The notes beneath the pieces were generated by a model, which was given only the letters and a program-made list of their open reading frames with translations, was not told where the DNA came from and did not search any database. 64,000 bases of DNA from DATLNM01 sp035536775 (lineage in GTDB: Bacteria; Actinomycetota; CADDZG01; WHSQ01), in the NCBI GenBank assembly GCA_035536775.1, contig DATLNM010000054.1, forward strand, positions 1-64,000, in the 5' to 3' direction. The translations under genes and the position numbers were made by a program. This document shows positions 42,101 to 50,674 of the stretch, piece after piece (positions within the stretch are counted from its first letter, which is position 1; every line of letters begins with the position of its first letter).

Positions 42101-42300
42101 GGCAGAGCCCGATAGTCCGGAGAAGCATCGTCGACTACGAGGACGTCCAGCAGTGGATACGTCTGGGTATTCAGGCCGACTAGGCAATCGCGCAGCCAGG
42201 CTCGACCTCGATGGGTGACGACGATCGCGAGGACGCTCGGGAGCTCACTGGACGCGCCGGGCGGTTCAGCACGCGCGACTGCCTTCGATGCACTAGCCAT
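39106..42300 (-). CDS. Large membrane glycosyltransferase (GT2 domain plus polytopic region)
   Basis: 1064 residues. GT2 domain in the first 260: LAIVVTHRGRAWLRDCL, VLVVDDASPDYRAL (nucleotide-binding DD), LLFIHDDAALDP (metal DxD-like), RAFSEDLDICWRARVAG (acceptor-side ED). A hydrophobic region of a dozen or more helices follows from about 280 to 820, then an extracellular tail and a last helix (GFLGFIFLGIVGLAWLVVL). Sugar and acceptor are unknown; such proteins are thought to make or polymerise surface glycans. 18 nt downstream of fbiC. Confidence 0.9.
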   Translation of the reverse strand: MASASKAVARAEPPGASSELPSVLAIVVTHRGRAWLRDCLVGLNTQTYPLLDVLVVDDASPDYRALPNLKRIAKRHLKKRRWGFLRTRRPLGFGGAINWALSRIKTDAAMLLFIHDDAALDPMAVERMVARILDDDRTAIVGPKIVAWEDPARLEEVGMAADRFGYPYKGLDESEIDLGQHDASKEVLYVTSTCMLMRHELFRSLRGWDARMRAFSEDLDICWRARVAGYSVRVEPLAVARHAIALAKGQRESPFSPTRYYIRRNRLRTVAKNVSGARLLVMLPLFLVLAIAEMIGFLILRQPGEIVGLARALGWNLMTLPQTMSERNRVQRSRKIPDSKIDRFTVRETTRIRSYMGHQADRLEEAWGRRAELMQRPSLIWEAFGRRFGGWTAVALVVALLGFLLGFRHFLWGPPASIGELLPYPERATALFRAWATPWRGTGLGQPGGSPPALALLGLVQVLTFGAEGVAQKVLVLGLGAAAFGGAHWLVSDLVDRPARVAAGLAYALGAVGYSGLREGALGAMVFGAAAPFVLGAMLRLTGYVRPPRWRQDRAVARVALGAAVSAAFVPGSLILYALCAVVLVAARRITSTAESVKQGLAPCLAGLGAAFLLLLPWSFNWLDAGAPLNRLWGSGTWRIYASSYRGHGIVSVLTGQTPDAPVLFGLALPILGAIAALIAGGQRRKVALALWLMIVSFGALISLTAAGIMRPLVASPVEAGVLASVAFAGLVGLAIGAFRLDLPRRGLGRAHALTLAGVGLAAVLLVAGVLPALFGGEWAPGRSSGRENAATVAQVRSLLASESDQHGQFRVLWIGDGWSPPTPSAARPPEAHFLTGPRGQVLSDLFESASGPGEDRLGNIIESVEAGTLDRAGSLLAAFNVHFIILERGAGGWRWLSQRDLALSRDESSYVVLENQAGLHRVGVYAGIPAYVRALEDGPSALPVTPSVGRATTFEQASSSKYVGDLVSPERLADADPVVYLAEDTNDGWVASVSGTELERVPAEWGNAWAATGSAGESIEVAHPRGFLGFIFLGIVGLAWLVVLEAAVSRSGSPPATRKTTAT

Positions 42301-42318
42301 AGATCGAGAGGCTGCTGT

Positions 42319-44718
42319 CTATGAGGTGACGGAGGCGTACAGCGTGGTTCGTCGCCTCGGCGTGCGCCCGATGGATCTCACCAGGTCTTCCATCCCGGCC
42401 GCGCTCAGCTCTTGGCCATGGGCGGCCCCCGCGGCTCTCGAGATGTTCTCGTTCATCAGCGTGCCCCCAAGATCGTTCGCGCCCGCCTGCAGCGCGAGCT
42501 TGGATCCCTCGACACCCATCTTGACCCAAGACACCTGGATGTTGGGGATGTCTCCGTGCAATGCGACCCGTGCGACGGCGTGCATCTTGAGGGCCTCCTC
42601 GAACGTAGGGCCCTTCCTCGACGCGCCTTTCAAATATATGGGAGCCGCCATGTGGACGAAGGGCAGCGGTACGAACTCGAAGAGCCCCTCGCCGCCCGCC
42701 GCGACGATGGAGCGATGGAGCGTTCGCACCTCGGTAAGGTGACGGGCCCAATTGGGCGGGCCTTCGACCGTCCCGAACATGATCGTGGCGTTCGACCTCA
42801 AACCAAGCGAATGCGCGATCGCATGGACCTCGCACCACTGAGCCGTCGTGATCTTGTCAGGACAGATGATCGCCCTGATGCTGTCGTCGAGGACCTCTGC
42901 CGCGGTCCCGGGGAGGGTCGCGAGGCCCGCGTCGCGTAACCGGGTGAGGAAATCCTCGACGCTGACTCCGAGGGTTTCTGCACCTTGCCAGATCTCGAGC
43001 GCGGTGAACCCGTGAACGTGGATCGCCGGAACCGCGTCCTTCACCGCTCTCAGGTACGCGACGTAGTCATCACCTGTGAACGATCCATGGATCCCACCTT
43101 GCAGGCACACCTCGGTGGCGCCGGCATCCCATGCTTCACGTGCCCGACCGGCAACCTCCTCTGGCGATAGCAGGTAAGGCTCCCCGCGCAGGTTCAGGGA
43201 ACGCGGGCCCTTTGAGAACGCGCAGAAGCCACACCGGAAGTAACACATGTTTGTGTAGTTGATGTTCCTGTTAACGACATAGGTGACCTCGTCGCCGACG
43301 GTCTGACGCCTGAGGTCGTCGGCGACGGCATAGAGCTCTTCGGCTTCAGCACCGCGTGCCTCGAACAGCACTGCGATCTCGGCTTCGTCGATCTGGCCGC
43401 CCGCGGCAGCGCGCGCGAGGATCTCGACGACTTCAGAACGAACGACGCGCCCTGGAACGCGCCACGCGCCGTCGATGGCGGCTTGCAAAGTGATTTCGAT
43501 CCGGGCGGGTGGAAGCTGTGAGCCCCCCGAATACCAGTCTCCATCGTGCCTCAGACCCGAGCCGTCGATCGCATCGAGCACACGGCCTCGAAGCGCGGGA
43601 TCCAACCATCGGGCGCGCGCCTCCGGTGAGGCGCAATACCCACGGTAGACGGCAACGCGCTCCGCGAGCGTGAAGCCGTGCGACTCCGTTGTCTCACGCA
43701 GCTCGTCGAGGTGCGGCCACGGTCGTTCCGGGTTGACGTGATCGGGGGTCACGGGTGAGATCCCCCCCCAGTCGTTGATCCCCGCATCGAGGTATCGCCC
43801 GTAGTCGCCCGGCGTGAGGTTTGGAGGAGCTTGGACCGCGATGTCCTGGGGAAGCAGGAGCCTAGCGACCGCGATCGTGAGCGCGACGTCGGCGGGGTCT
43901 AACTCTGGATGACCTGCCATCAGCGTGCCGGACTTAGCGCGGAAGTTCTGGACGATCACCTCTTGGATGTGACCGTGACGCTCGTGCGAAGCTCGTATCG
44001 CGAGGAGCGCGTCGATACGCTCTTGGAAGGTCTCGCCGAGCCCGACGAGGATCCCCGTCGTGAACGGCACCGCGGCCCGTCCCGCAACTTCGAGCGTCGC
44101 GAGCCGCACCTCGGGACGCTTGTCGGGAGCGCCCCAATGCGGCATGCCCTTAGCGAGGAGCCGCTCCGAGATCGTTTCGAGCATCATCCCCTGACTGACA
44201 GAAACCGGCCGCAGCAGCCCGGCCTCGTCGTCGGTCAAGACACCGGGATTCGTATGGGGAAGGAGACCGGTCTCTTCGAGGACGGCCTCACATGCGCTCA
44301 CCAGATAGGAGATCGTGGTGGCGTGTCCGAGCTCGGCCAGCTCCTCCCGAGCTTCGCTCCATTTGCGCTCCGGCTTGTCTCCTAAGGTGAACAAGGCCTC
44401 TTTACATCCCGCGGCTGCTCCCGCCCGAGCAACCTCGAGGACCTCGTCGATCGTCATGTAAGCCCGCTCCCCCGCGACCGGCGGGTGGGCGAAGGTGCAA
44501 TAGCCGCACGCGTCGCGACAGAGTTTCGTAAGCGGGATGAAAACCTTTTTGGAGAATGTGATGAGCGCACCGGTGTGCCTCGTGCGCTTCTCCGAGGCTG
44601 CTTCGAGGGCGACGGCAGGATCCGACGCGACGAGCGCGCCGAGCTCCCTGGCGTCTCGTTCGTCGAGCCGTTCACCGCCCGCGGCGCGTCCGGCTAGCAG
44701 CTCGAGTCGGCCCATCAC
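42319..44718 (-). CDS. fbiC: FO synthase, fused CofG/CofH (FbiC)
   Basis: Two radical-SAM halves join a diaminouracil and tyrosine to form FO, the flavin core of coenzyme F420. 799 residues. The first CX3CX2C is C67, C71, C74 in KLCRDACGYCTF; the second is C492, C496, C499 in MCYFRCGFCAF. The fusion is typical of actinobacteria (archaea use separate CofG and CofH). Start GTG 44718 or ATG 44715, adjacent codons. Divergent from fbiA by 24 bp. Confidence 0.97.
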   Translation of the reverse strand: MMGRLELLAGRAAGGERLDERDARELGALVASDPAVALEAASEKRTRHTGALITFSKKVFIPLTKLCRDACGYCTFAHPPVAGERAYMTIDEVLEVARAGAAAGCKEALFTLGDKPERKWSEAREELAELGHATTISYLVSACEAVLEETGLLPHTNPGVLTDDEAGLLRPVSVSQGMMLETISERLLAKGMPHWGAPDKRPEVRLATLEVAGRAAVPFTTGILVGLGETFQERIDALLAIRASHERHGHIQEVIVQNFRAKSGTLMAGHPELDPADVALTIAVARLLLPQDIAVQAPPNLTPGDYGRYLDAGINDWGGISPVTPDHVNPERPWPHLDELRETTESHGFTLAERVAVYRGYCASPEARARWLDPALRGRVLDAIDGSGLRHDGDWYSGGSQLPPARIEITLQAAIDGAWRVPGRVVRSEVVEILARAAAGGQIDEAEIAVLFEARGAEAEELYAVADDLRRQTVGDEVTYVVNRNINYTNMCYFRCGFCAFSKGPRSLNLRGEPYLLSPEEVAGRAREAWDAGATEVCLQGGIHGSFTGDDYVAYLRAVKDAVPAIHVHGFTALEIWQGAETLGVSVEDFLTRLRDAGLATLPGTAAEVLDDSIRAIICPDKITTAQWCEVHAIAHSLGLRSNATIMFGTVEGPPNWARHLTEVRTLHRSIVAAGGEGLFEFVPLPFVHMAAPIYLKGASRKGPTFEEALKMHAVARVALHGDIPNIQVSWVKMGVEGSKLALQAGANDLGGTLMNENISRAAGAAHGQELSAAGMEDLVRSIGRTPRRRTTLYASVTS

Positions 44719-44742
44719 GGCAGGCTACTAGACTGCGCGGCC

Positions 44743-45696
44743 GTGAAAGTCGCAGCCCTGAGCGGTGGAGTGGGCGGAGCAAAACTGCTCGTCGGCCTCG
44801 ATCGCGCTCTCCGAGATGACCACGATCGCTTGACGGCGATCGTCAATACCGCGGACGACGCGACCATCTACGGCGTCCACGTGTCGCCAGACGTCGACAT
44901 CGTGACTTACTGGTTAGCCGGCGTGGCGGATACCGAGCGCGGGTGGGGGATGCGGGACGACACGTTCACGGTCGTCACCGCACTTGAAGCACTTGGAGAA
45001 GAAGCGTGGTTCCGACTGGGGGATCGTGACCTGGGCACCTGCATGGTACGGACACGCCGACTCGAACGAGGCGACACGCTGACAGAGGCGACGAGGATGA
45101 TCGCGACTGCGTTCGGCCTGCGGCCCACCCTCCTCCCGATGAGCGACGACCGAGTGCGGACAACGCTCGTCACCCAAAGGGGTCGCGTGCTCGATTTCCA
45201 GGAGTACTTCGTCAAGGAGCGCTGTGAGCCCGATGTCGTCGACGTCCTTCTCTCGGGTGTCGAGGTCGCCCGTCCCGCACCGGGAGTGATCGAGGCTCTG
45301 GAAGGCGCGGACATCGTGATCCTCTGCCCCTCGAATCCCATCGTGTCGACCGGTCCGATCCTTGCCTTGCCCGGTGTGCGTGACGCGCTCCGCCGCCATC
45401 CCCTCGTCGTCGCGGTCAGTCCGATCGTCGGCGGCCGCGCCCTGAAAGGGCCGGCAGAGAAGCTCCTTCGGGCGACGGGCACCGACGTCAGCGCACAGGG
45501 TGTTGCGGGCTTGTACAGCGACTTATGTGATGTGTTCGTGATCGACACGACCGATGCGGGTGATGCGGCCGCCATCGAGGACCTGGGCGTCGCGACGGTA
45601 GTGACCGACACGATCATGACCGACCACGATGCATCCGCAGCTTTGGCACGCGTCTTGTTGACGATCACTGCTCCCGCTACCCCGCTATCTCTCTGA
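44743..45696 (+). CDS. fbiA: F420 biosynthesis transferase FbiA/CofD
   Basis: Joins FO to a 2-phospholactate/phosphoenolpyruvate unit (via its GDP- or guanylylated form) to give F420-0 or dehydro-F420-0. 317 residues from a GTG. N-terminal LSGGVGGAKLLVGLDRAL, VNTADDATIYGVHVSPD and the region ILCPSNPIVSTGPILALPG are family signatures. Followed after 1 nt by the ligase gene. Confidence 0.96.
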   Translation: MKVAALSGGVGGAKLLVGLDRALRDDHDRLTAIVNTADDATIYGVHVSPDVDIVTYWLAGVADTERGWGMRDDTFTVVTALEALGEEAWFRLGDRDLGTCMVRTRRLERGDTLTEATRMIATAFGLRPTLLPMSDDRVRTTLVTQRGRVLDFQEYFVKERCEPDVVDVLLSGVEVARPAPGVIEALEGADIVILCPSNPIVSTGPILALPGVRDALRRHPLVVAVSPIVGGRALKGPAEKLLRATGTDVSAQGVAGLYSDLCDVFVIDTTDAGDAAAIEDLGVATVVTDTIMTDHDASAALARVLLTITAPATPLSL

Positions 45697-45697
45697 C

Positions 45698-46384
45698 ATG
45701 GATGCGATCACGATCATTCCCGTGGCAGGCATCCCCGAGGTCACTGCCGGAGACGATGTCGCGGCGCTGATCACCGAGACGGAGCAGGGTCGGAACCTTG
45801 CCGACGGTGACGTCATCGTCATCACCCAGAAGGTCGTATCCAAGGCGGAAGGGCGCATGGTCCCAGAAAGAGACCGGACCCGAGCGATCCTCGCGGAATC
45901 TGTGCGCGTGCTGCGACGGTCGGGAGAGATGATGATCTCCGAGACGAGACATGGTCTCGTCTGTGCCAACGCAGGGGTCGACTCATCCAACGTGCCGGTC
46001 GGCGAGGTATCGCTGCTGCCTCTCGACCCAGACGCCTCGGCCCGCGCGATACGAGCGCGGGTGCAGCACCTATCGGGCGTCGATGTCGCCGTTGTGATCA
46101 GCGACACGTTTGGGCGACCGTGGAGGATCGGGCAGACGAATATCGCGATCGGCCTCGCCGGGATGATGCCCTTTAACGATTACCGAGGTACGCAGGACGC
46201 GCAGGGACGAGATCTCTTCGCGACGAGGATCTGCGTGGCGGACGAGATCGCAGGAGCAGCGGAGATAGTGATGGGCAAAGCGGAAGGCATCTGTGCGGCC
46301 GTAGTGCGCGGCGCCACGATCATGCGTGGGCGGGGCTCGGCTGCGCAGATCCCGCGCCCGCCGCGTGACGATCTGTTCCGATGA
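45698..46384 (+). CDS. cofE: F420-0:gamma-glutamyl ligase (CofE; N-terminal half of FbiB)
   Basis: Adds glutamates to F420-0. 228 residues. GDVIVITQKVVSKAEGRMVP, ETRHGLVCANAGVDSSNV, DVAVVISDTFGRPWRIGQTN and GMMPFNDYRGTQD are CofE signatures. In mycobacteria this domain is fused to a nitroreductase-like domain in FbiB; here the gene stops after the ligase and the second domain is a separate gene overlapping by 4 nt. Confidence 0.95.
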   Translation: MDAITIIPVAGIPEVTAGDDVAALITETEQGRNLADGDVIVITQKVVSKAEGRMVPERDRTRAILAESVRVLRRSGEMMISETRHGLVCANAGVDSSNVPVGEVSLLPLDPDASARAIRARVQHLSGVDVAVVISDTFGRPWRIGQTNIAIGLAGMMPFNDYRGTQDAQGRDLFATRICVADEIAGAAEIVMGKAEGICAAVVRGATIMRGRGSAAQIPRPPRDDLFR

Positions 46385-46998
46385 ATCTGGCGGATGTCGT
46401 GGGGGCGCGCCGTAGCGTGCGCTCTTTCACGCAAGATCCGGTCGATCAAGCCTCGGTCCGGCGCGCTGTCTCACTCGCGGCGCAAGCCCCCGCCCCCCAT
46501 CATTCGAGCCCATGGCGATTCGTGATGGTCGAGGGCGAGGCCTCGAAGGCCTCCTTGTCGGACGCGATGGCCGCTGCGTGGCAAGTGGACCTCGAACGCG
46601 ACGGTCATCCTCCCGAGCGGGTCACTTCGGTCCTTGCGCGATCCCGCGCGATGCTCCTCGCGACACCGCTGCTCGTGATCTGTTGCGCCGACATGGCGCA
46701 TGCCCACATGTACGACGACGACCGCAGGATCAGGGCAGAGTGGACACTCTTTGCGCATTCGGTTGGAGCGGCGCTGCAGACATTCATGTTGTCGCTGGCG
46801 GAGGACGGCCTCGCGTCCTGTTGGATCTCCGCCCCCGTGTTCTGCGGTGATGTCGTCAGACGCCAATTGGGTCTCGGCCCGACGGTGGAGCCACACGCCC
46901 TTGTCCTCGTTGGCAACGCAGCCCCCGATTACCGCCCGAGACCCCGTCCGGCCCCGGACCCCGGCGCATTCATCATCGAACCTGCTCCGTCTCCCTGA
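46381..46998 (+). CDS. Nitroreductase-family protein, FbiB C-terminal domain counterpart
   Basis: 205 residues, FMN-dependent nitroreductase fold: VGARRSVRSFTQDPVDQ, APAPHHSSPWRFVMV, and SLAEDGLASCWISAP. In FbiB the matching domain binds FMN and F420 and reduces dehydro-F420-0. The start ATG overlaps the ligase TGA (ATGA), so separate polypeptides are made from a coupled message. Its place directly after cofE, rather than elsewhere, supports the assignment. Confidence 0.88.
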   Translation: MNLADVVGARRSVRSFTQDPVDQASVRRAVSLAAQAPAPHHSSPWRFVMVEGEASKASLSDAMAAAWQVDLERDGHPPERVTSVLARSRAMLLATPLLVICCADMAHAHMYDDDRRIRAEWTLFAHSVGAALQTFMLSLAEDGLASCWISAPVFCGDVVRRQLGLGPTVEPHALVLVGNAAPDYRPRPRPAPDPGAFIIEPAPSP

Positions 46999-47012
46999 TA
47001 GCCTCCCCCTCC

Positions 47013-47663
47013 ATGTCAGAGCCAACCAGCAGGAAGCTCCTCGAAAAGCAGCAGCGCCGCATGGCCGAAGAGGCCAAGGAGGCGGAGCGCAAGAGCGCCG
47101 CGCGCCGCCGCAACCTGATCACATTCGTCACGATCGCGGTAGTGGTCACCCTCGTCGTCGTGCTCGTCCTCAAGGACCGCGGCGCCAAGGATGCCCCCGT
47201 CGGCGTCGCCGCCGGCGAAGCGGGCTGTACCGCGGTCGAGACGCCTGAAGAACAAGGCCAGGACCACATCGAGGAAGGGACGCAGCACCCGCCCTACAGC
47301 TCGAACCCCCCCACCTCGGGACCGCACTACGGCAGCCCGGCCGACGCAGGGTTCTATGAAACCCCCATGGCGCAGGAGACCGTGGTGCATAACCTCGAGC
47401 ATGGGCAGATCGTCATCTGGTACCGCCCCGACGCCGAGCAGGACGTCCTCGACCAGATCGAGGACGTCACCCGCGACGAAGCGGTCGCGACACTGGCTGT
47501 CCCGTTCTCCGAGATCGAGGAGCCATACGATCTCGTGCTGACCGCGTGGGGCGCCCTACAGCGATGCGAGAACGTGTCGCAGGTGGTCATCGACGATTTC
47601 CGAGCCGAGTACCAAGGGCGGGGTCCGGAGAACGTGGGCGTTCCGGTCTTCCGGGCTGAGTAG
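47013..47663 (+). CDS. DUF3105-family membrane protein
   Basis: 216 residues: a basic N-terminal coil, one membrane helix (LITFVTIAVVVTLVVVLVL), then an extracellular domain with EEGTQHPPYSSNPPTSGPHY and VVHNLEHGQIVIWYR, the DUF3105 signature (a His-rich H-P-P-Y and LEHG). The histidines hint at metal binding. 14 nt after the nitroreductase gene. No function is established. Confidence 0.85.
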   Translation: MSEPTSRKLLEKQQRRMAEEAKEAERKSAARRRNLITFVTIAVVVTLVVVLVLKDRGAKDAPVGVAAGEAGCTAVETPEEQGQDHIEEGTQHPPYSSNPPTSGPHYGSPADAGFYETPMAQETVVHNLEHGQIVIWYRPDAEQDVLDQIEDVTRDEAVATLAVPFSEIEEPYDLVLTAWGALQRCENVSQVVIDDFRAEYQGRGPENVGVPVFRAE

Positions 47664-47693
47664 CACCGGCGCGGGATCGTCCGGGGAGGATCG

Positions 47694-48587
47694 CTAGCCG
47701 AGGTCTGCGGCGGGGGTGACCTTGCGGGGCGGTTCGCCCCGAGCCGTATCGCCTGCTCCAGCCGGTCTATCCCCGGTGCTCGTCGTCGGCCCGTTCGAGC
47801 TGCTTCCCAAGGTGCCCTGCGAGGGAGCTGCCGACGTAGTCGGGGACGATCCCGCCGGCGACGGAGAGGCCACTTCCCTAGGAGACGTCGCGCCGGACAC
47901 GGCTTGACGGATGTCGCCGAGCATCTTCTCTGTGGCGAAGAGCTTCTCCCTGAGCTCGGCCTCGGCGACCTTCATCTGCTCCAGGCGTTCTCTACTCGCA
48001 CGCTCGCGCTCGGCCACCGTGTTTTCGGCGCGCGCCTTCAGTTCCGCCGCGTAGCGCTCGGATTCCTCCTTGAGCTTCGCGGCCGCGATCGATGCCGCCT
48101 CTTTGACCGCGGTCGCTTCGCGCTGAGCTTGCTCGCGCACCAATCTTGCTTCCTGCTCGGCGCGCTGCTTGAAGGTAGAGGCCTCTTCCTGGATCCGCTC
48201 GCGCTGCGCTTTGGTCTCCTGCTCGACGCGCTCTCGCAGCGCGGTCGTCTCCTGTTTGGTCTTGTCCCGGATCTCGGCCGCCTCGTTGGCGGCCTTGTCC
48301 CGGAGCGTCGTCGCGTCCTTCGTTATCGACTCCCTCAGGGTCAGGGCCTCTTGCTCGGCCTCCCCGCGGATCCGGTCGGCCGCATCCTTGGCCGCCTGGA
48401 GCACCGCCCCAACTTCGCGTCCCAGCGCCTCGAAGGATCCTGACGACCCCGTCTGGGATGCCGCTTTCAGGGCTGCTCTGTAGTCACGCGCTGCTTCCTC
48501 GAGGAATGCTTGTACCTCCTCGCGGTCGTACCCGCGCAAGGTGACCAGGAACTCTCGTCCTTCGAAATCCTCAGGCTTCAGTGGCAA
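47694..48587 (-). CDS. DivIVA-domain coiled-coil protein
   Basis: 297 residues from a TTG at 48587 with AGAAGAGG upstream. The N-terminus MPLKPEDFEGREFLVTLRGYD and VQAFLEEAARDYR is the DivIVA membrane-binding module (RGYDxxEVxxFL); a long coiled coil rich in Glu/Lys/Arg runs to about residue 225, and the tail is Ser/Pro/Thr-rich. DivIVA proteins mark curved membrane and poles and guide wall growth. It adjoins sugar-nucleotide and glycosyltransferase genes. Confidence 0.85.
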   Translation of the reverse strand: MPLKPEDFEGREFLVTLRGYDREEVQAFLEEAARDYRAALKAASQTGSSGSFEALGREVGAVLQAAKDAADRIRGEAEQEALTLRESITKDATTLRDKAANEAAEIRDKTKQETTALRERVEQETKAQRERIQEEASTFKQRAEQEARLVREQAQREATAVKEAASIAAAKLKEESERYAAELKARAENTVAERERASRERLEQMKVAEAELREKLFATEKMLGDIRQAVSGATSPREVASPSPAGSSPTTSAAPSQGTLGSSSNGPTTSTGDRPAGAGDTARGEPPRKVTPAADLG

Positions 48588-48672
48588 CGGCGGACCTCTT
48601 CTCTAGCTGCTGTGGGCGTTGGCTTATCCCTAATAGTCCCCTAAATATCGCGCTCTCGTATCCGGGTAGCGC

Positions 48673-49644
48673 TCAGCCCGCCGCCCGGAACCACGCGACC
48701 GTCTGTTTGAGGCCGTCCTCGAGATCGACACCGGGCCTCCAACCCAGCAATTCCCGGGCCTTCGAAGGATCCACGAAGATGCGCTGGAGCTCGCCAGGAC
48801 GCGCCGGGGCATACCGGGGTTCGGCGTTGACCCCCACCTGCTCGCACAGCTTGGAGTAGAGGTCGCTGACCGAGATCTCGGCGCCACTCCCCACATTTAT
48901 CAACTCCCCGGAGCCGGCGTCGCGCGCCGCGGCGAATGCCGCCACGACATCGTCGACGAAGCAGAAATCGCGCGTTTGGCTTCCGTCCCCGTAGATCGTG
49001 CAGGCGCGTCCGGCAAGAAGCCGGCGAGAGAAGATCGCGACGACCTGCCCTTCGAGGCCTACCTCGGACGCAGGCTCTTGGCGGGGGCCGTAGACGTTTG
49101 CGAGGGCGAGCGCGGTGAAGTCGAGGTCCCTGACAGCCCGGTAGTAGCGCAGATAGTCGAACATGACCTTCTTGGAGACCCCGTAGGGCGATTCCGGCAT
49201 CGCCTCGGGCATGAACACCTGATCCTCTGTGACGGGAAGCCGCGATGGATCGGGCTCCCCGTAGATGCAGCCCCCCGACGACGTGTAAACGACCTTGGCC
49301 GTCCCGGCCCCCGCGGCGGCTTCGAGGACGTTGAGCGTGCCGTAGATGTTGACCATCGCGTCGTGGAGTGGGTCGGCGATCGACCTGCGCACGTCGACCT
49401 GCGCCGCGAGGTGGTAGATCAGCGCCGGCTTGGTCCTCTTGATGAGATCGGCGAGCGCGTCCGAAGTGACATCCACCCGCTGGAAGGTGAACTTCCCCAT
49501 CGTCGACCGGCGCGCGTCGGCGAGATTGGCGAGCGAACCGGATGAGAGGTTGTCGATACCGAGGACCTCGTCGCCTTCAGACAGCAGGCGATCGACGAGG
49601 TGGGAGCCTATGAAACCTGCTGCCCCCGTGACTAGTACGCGCAT
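48673..49644 (-). CDS. NAD-dependent epimerase/dehydratase (UDP-glucose 4-epimerase-like)
   Basis: 323 residues from ATG 49644, preceded by GAGGAG; an in-frame GTG 12 nt upstream is less likely. Extended short-chain dehydrogenase: VLVTGAAGFIGSHLVDRLL (NAD-binding), Tyr-Lys pair in SPYGVSKKVMFDYLRYY, PARPGELQRIFVDPSKA. Resembles GalE/WbpP-type epimerases. Directly followed by the nucleotidyltransferase on the same strand order. Confidence 0.9.
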   Translation of the reverse strand: MRVLVTGAAGFIGSHLVDRLLSEGDEVLGIDNLSSGSLANLADARRSTMGKFTFQRVDVTSDALADLIKRTKPALIYHLAAQVDVRRSIADPLHDAMVNIYGTLNVLEAAAGAGTAKVVYTSSGGCIYGEPDPSRLPVTEDQVFMPEAMPESPYGVSKKVMFDYLRYYRAVRDLDFTALALANVYGPRQEPASEVGLEGQVVAIFSRRLLAGRACTIYGDGSQTRDFCFVDDVVAAFAAARDAGSGELINVGSGAEISVSDLYSKLCEQVGVNAEPRYAPARPGELQRIFVDPSKARELLGWRPGVDLEDGLKQTVAWFRAAG

Positions 49645-49665
49645 CCCGCTCCTCACTCTCTCCTG

Positions 49666-50664
49666 CTAGACGTCCGGCGCAGAGCCGGAGACCTCACCAT
49701 CGCCGAGCGTCAGACCCTGAACACGCGTCCCGGTAGGCACGACTGCATCTGCGCCGAGGATCGAATCGGACACGTTCGCTCCAGGGTCGATACGCGCTCC
49801 GCTGAGCAGAACCGATCTGGTCACGACAGCACCGGGGCCGATGACAGCACCCGCTCCGATGCACACGGAGGATACCCGGGCATCTCCGGCAACCTCGGCC
49901 CGCTCTGCGATGTAGGCCGGCCCGGGCGACGGGGCAGCCAATGCTTCGGAAGACCAGCGCTCATGCAACGCATCGAGGTTGGCCTCGAGATATTTGGCCG
50001 GGGTCCCGATATCGATCCAGTACGCGGGAGGCGCGGTTGCAAACAGACGCGCGCCCTCCTCCACGAGGCCGGGGAACAGCTGCCGTTCCGCCGACCACAC
50101 TTCGCCCTTCGGTATCCGGTCGATGATCGACGGCTCGAGCACGTAGATCCCCGCATTGATCAGGTTGCTCGGCGCCTCCCCCGGGGGCGGCTTTTCGATG
50201 AAGCCCAGCACGCGCCCGTCATCGTCGGTAGGGACGACGCCGTATGCAGAAGGGTCCTCCACTGGGGTCAAGACGATGGTCGCCTCCGCCTCGTGAGAGC
50301 GATGCCACTCGAGAACCGCCGCCAGGTCGACGTCCGTAAGGATGTCCCCGTTGAACGCGAGGACGGTCTCGTCCCCGACGAACTCGCGTGCATGCCTCAA
50401 CGCGCCGGCCGTCCCAAGAGCCACTTCCTCGTGCGTAACGCCGACCGTCAGGCCGCGCTGCTTCGCTCCATCGATGGTCGCCTCGAAGCTCTCGGCGAGA
50501 TACGAGGTCAGAAGCACTACCTCGTCAACGCCATGCGACTGCAGGTGATCGAAGACATGATCGATGTGCGGGCGGTTGGCGATCGGCAGAAGGTGCTTCG
50601 GCCGGGTGTACGTCAGCGGCCGGAGCCGGGTCCCAAAGCCGCCGGCGAGGATGAGCGCTTTCAC
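49666..50664 (-). CDS. Sugar-1-phosphate nucleotidyltransferase
   Basis: 332 residues. N-terminal nucleotide-binding signature LILAGGFGTRLRPLTYTRPK, metal loop AFNGDILTD, FIEKP and a C-terminal left-handed beta-helix (hexapeptide) region (SSVCIGAGAVIGPGAVVTRS). This is the mannose-1-phosphate guanylyltransferase / glucose-1-phosphate thymidylyltransferase group; GDP-mannose fits the GDP-fucose-type synthase nearby. 11 nt after the permease gene stop in the operon direction. Confidence 0.9.
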   Translation of the reverse strand: MKALILAGGFGTRLRPLTYTRPKHLLPIANRPHIDHVFDHLQSHGVDEVVLLTSYLAESFEATIDGAKQRGLTVGVTHEEVALGTAGALRHAREFVGDETVLAFNGDILTDVDLAAVLEWHRSHEAEATIVLTPVEDPSAYGVVPTDDDGRVLGFIEKPPPGEAPSNLINAGIYVLEPSIIDRIPKGEVWSAERQLFPGLVEEGARLFATAPPAYWIDIGTPAKYLEANLDALHERWSSEALAAPSPGPAYIAERAEVAGDARVSSVCIGAGAVIGPGAVVTRSVLLSGARIDPGANVSDSILGADAVVPTGTRVQGLTLGDGEVSGSAPDV

Positions 50665-50674
50665 TGTGAGTGGG

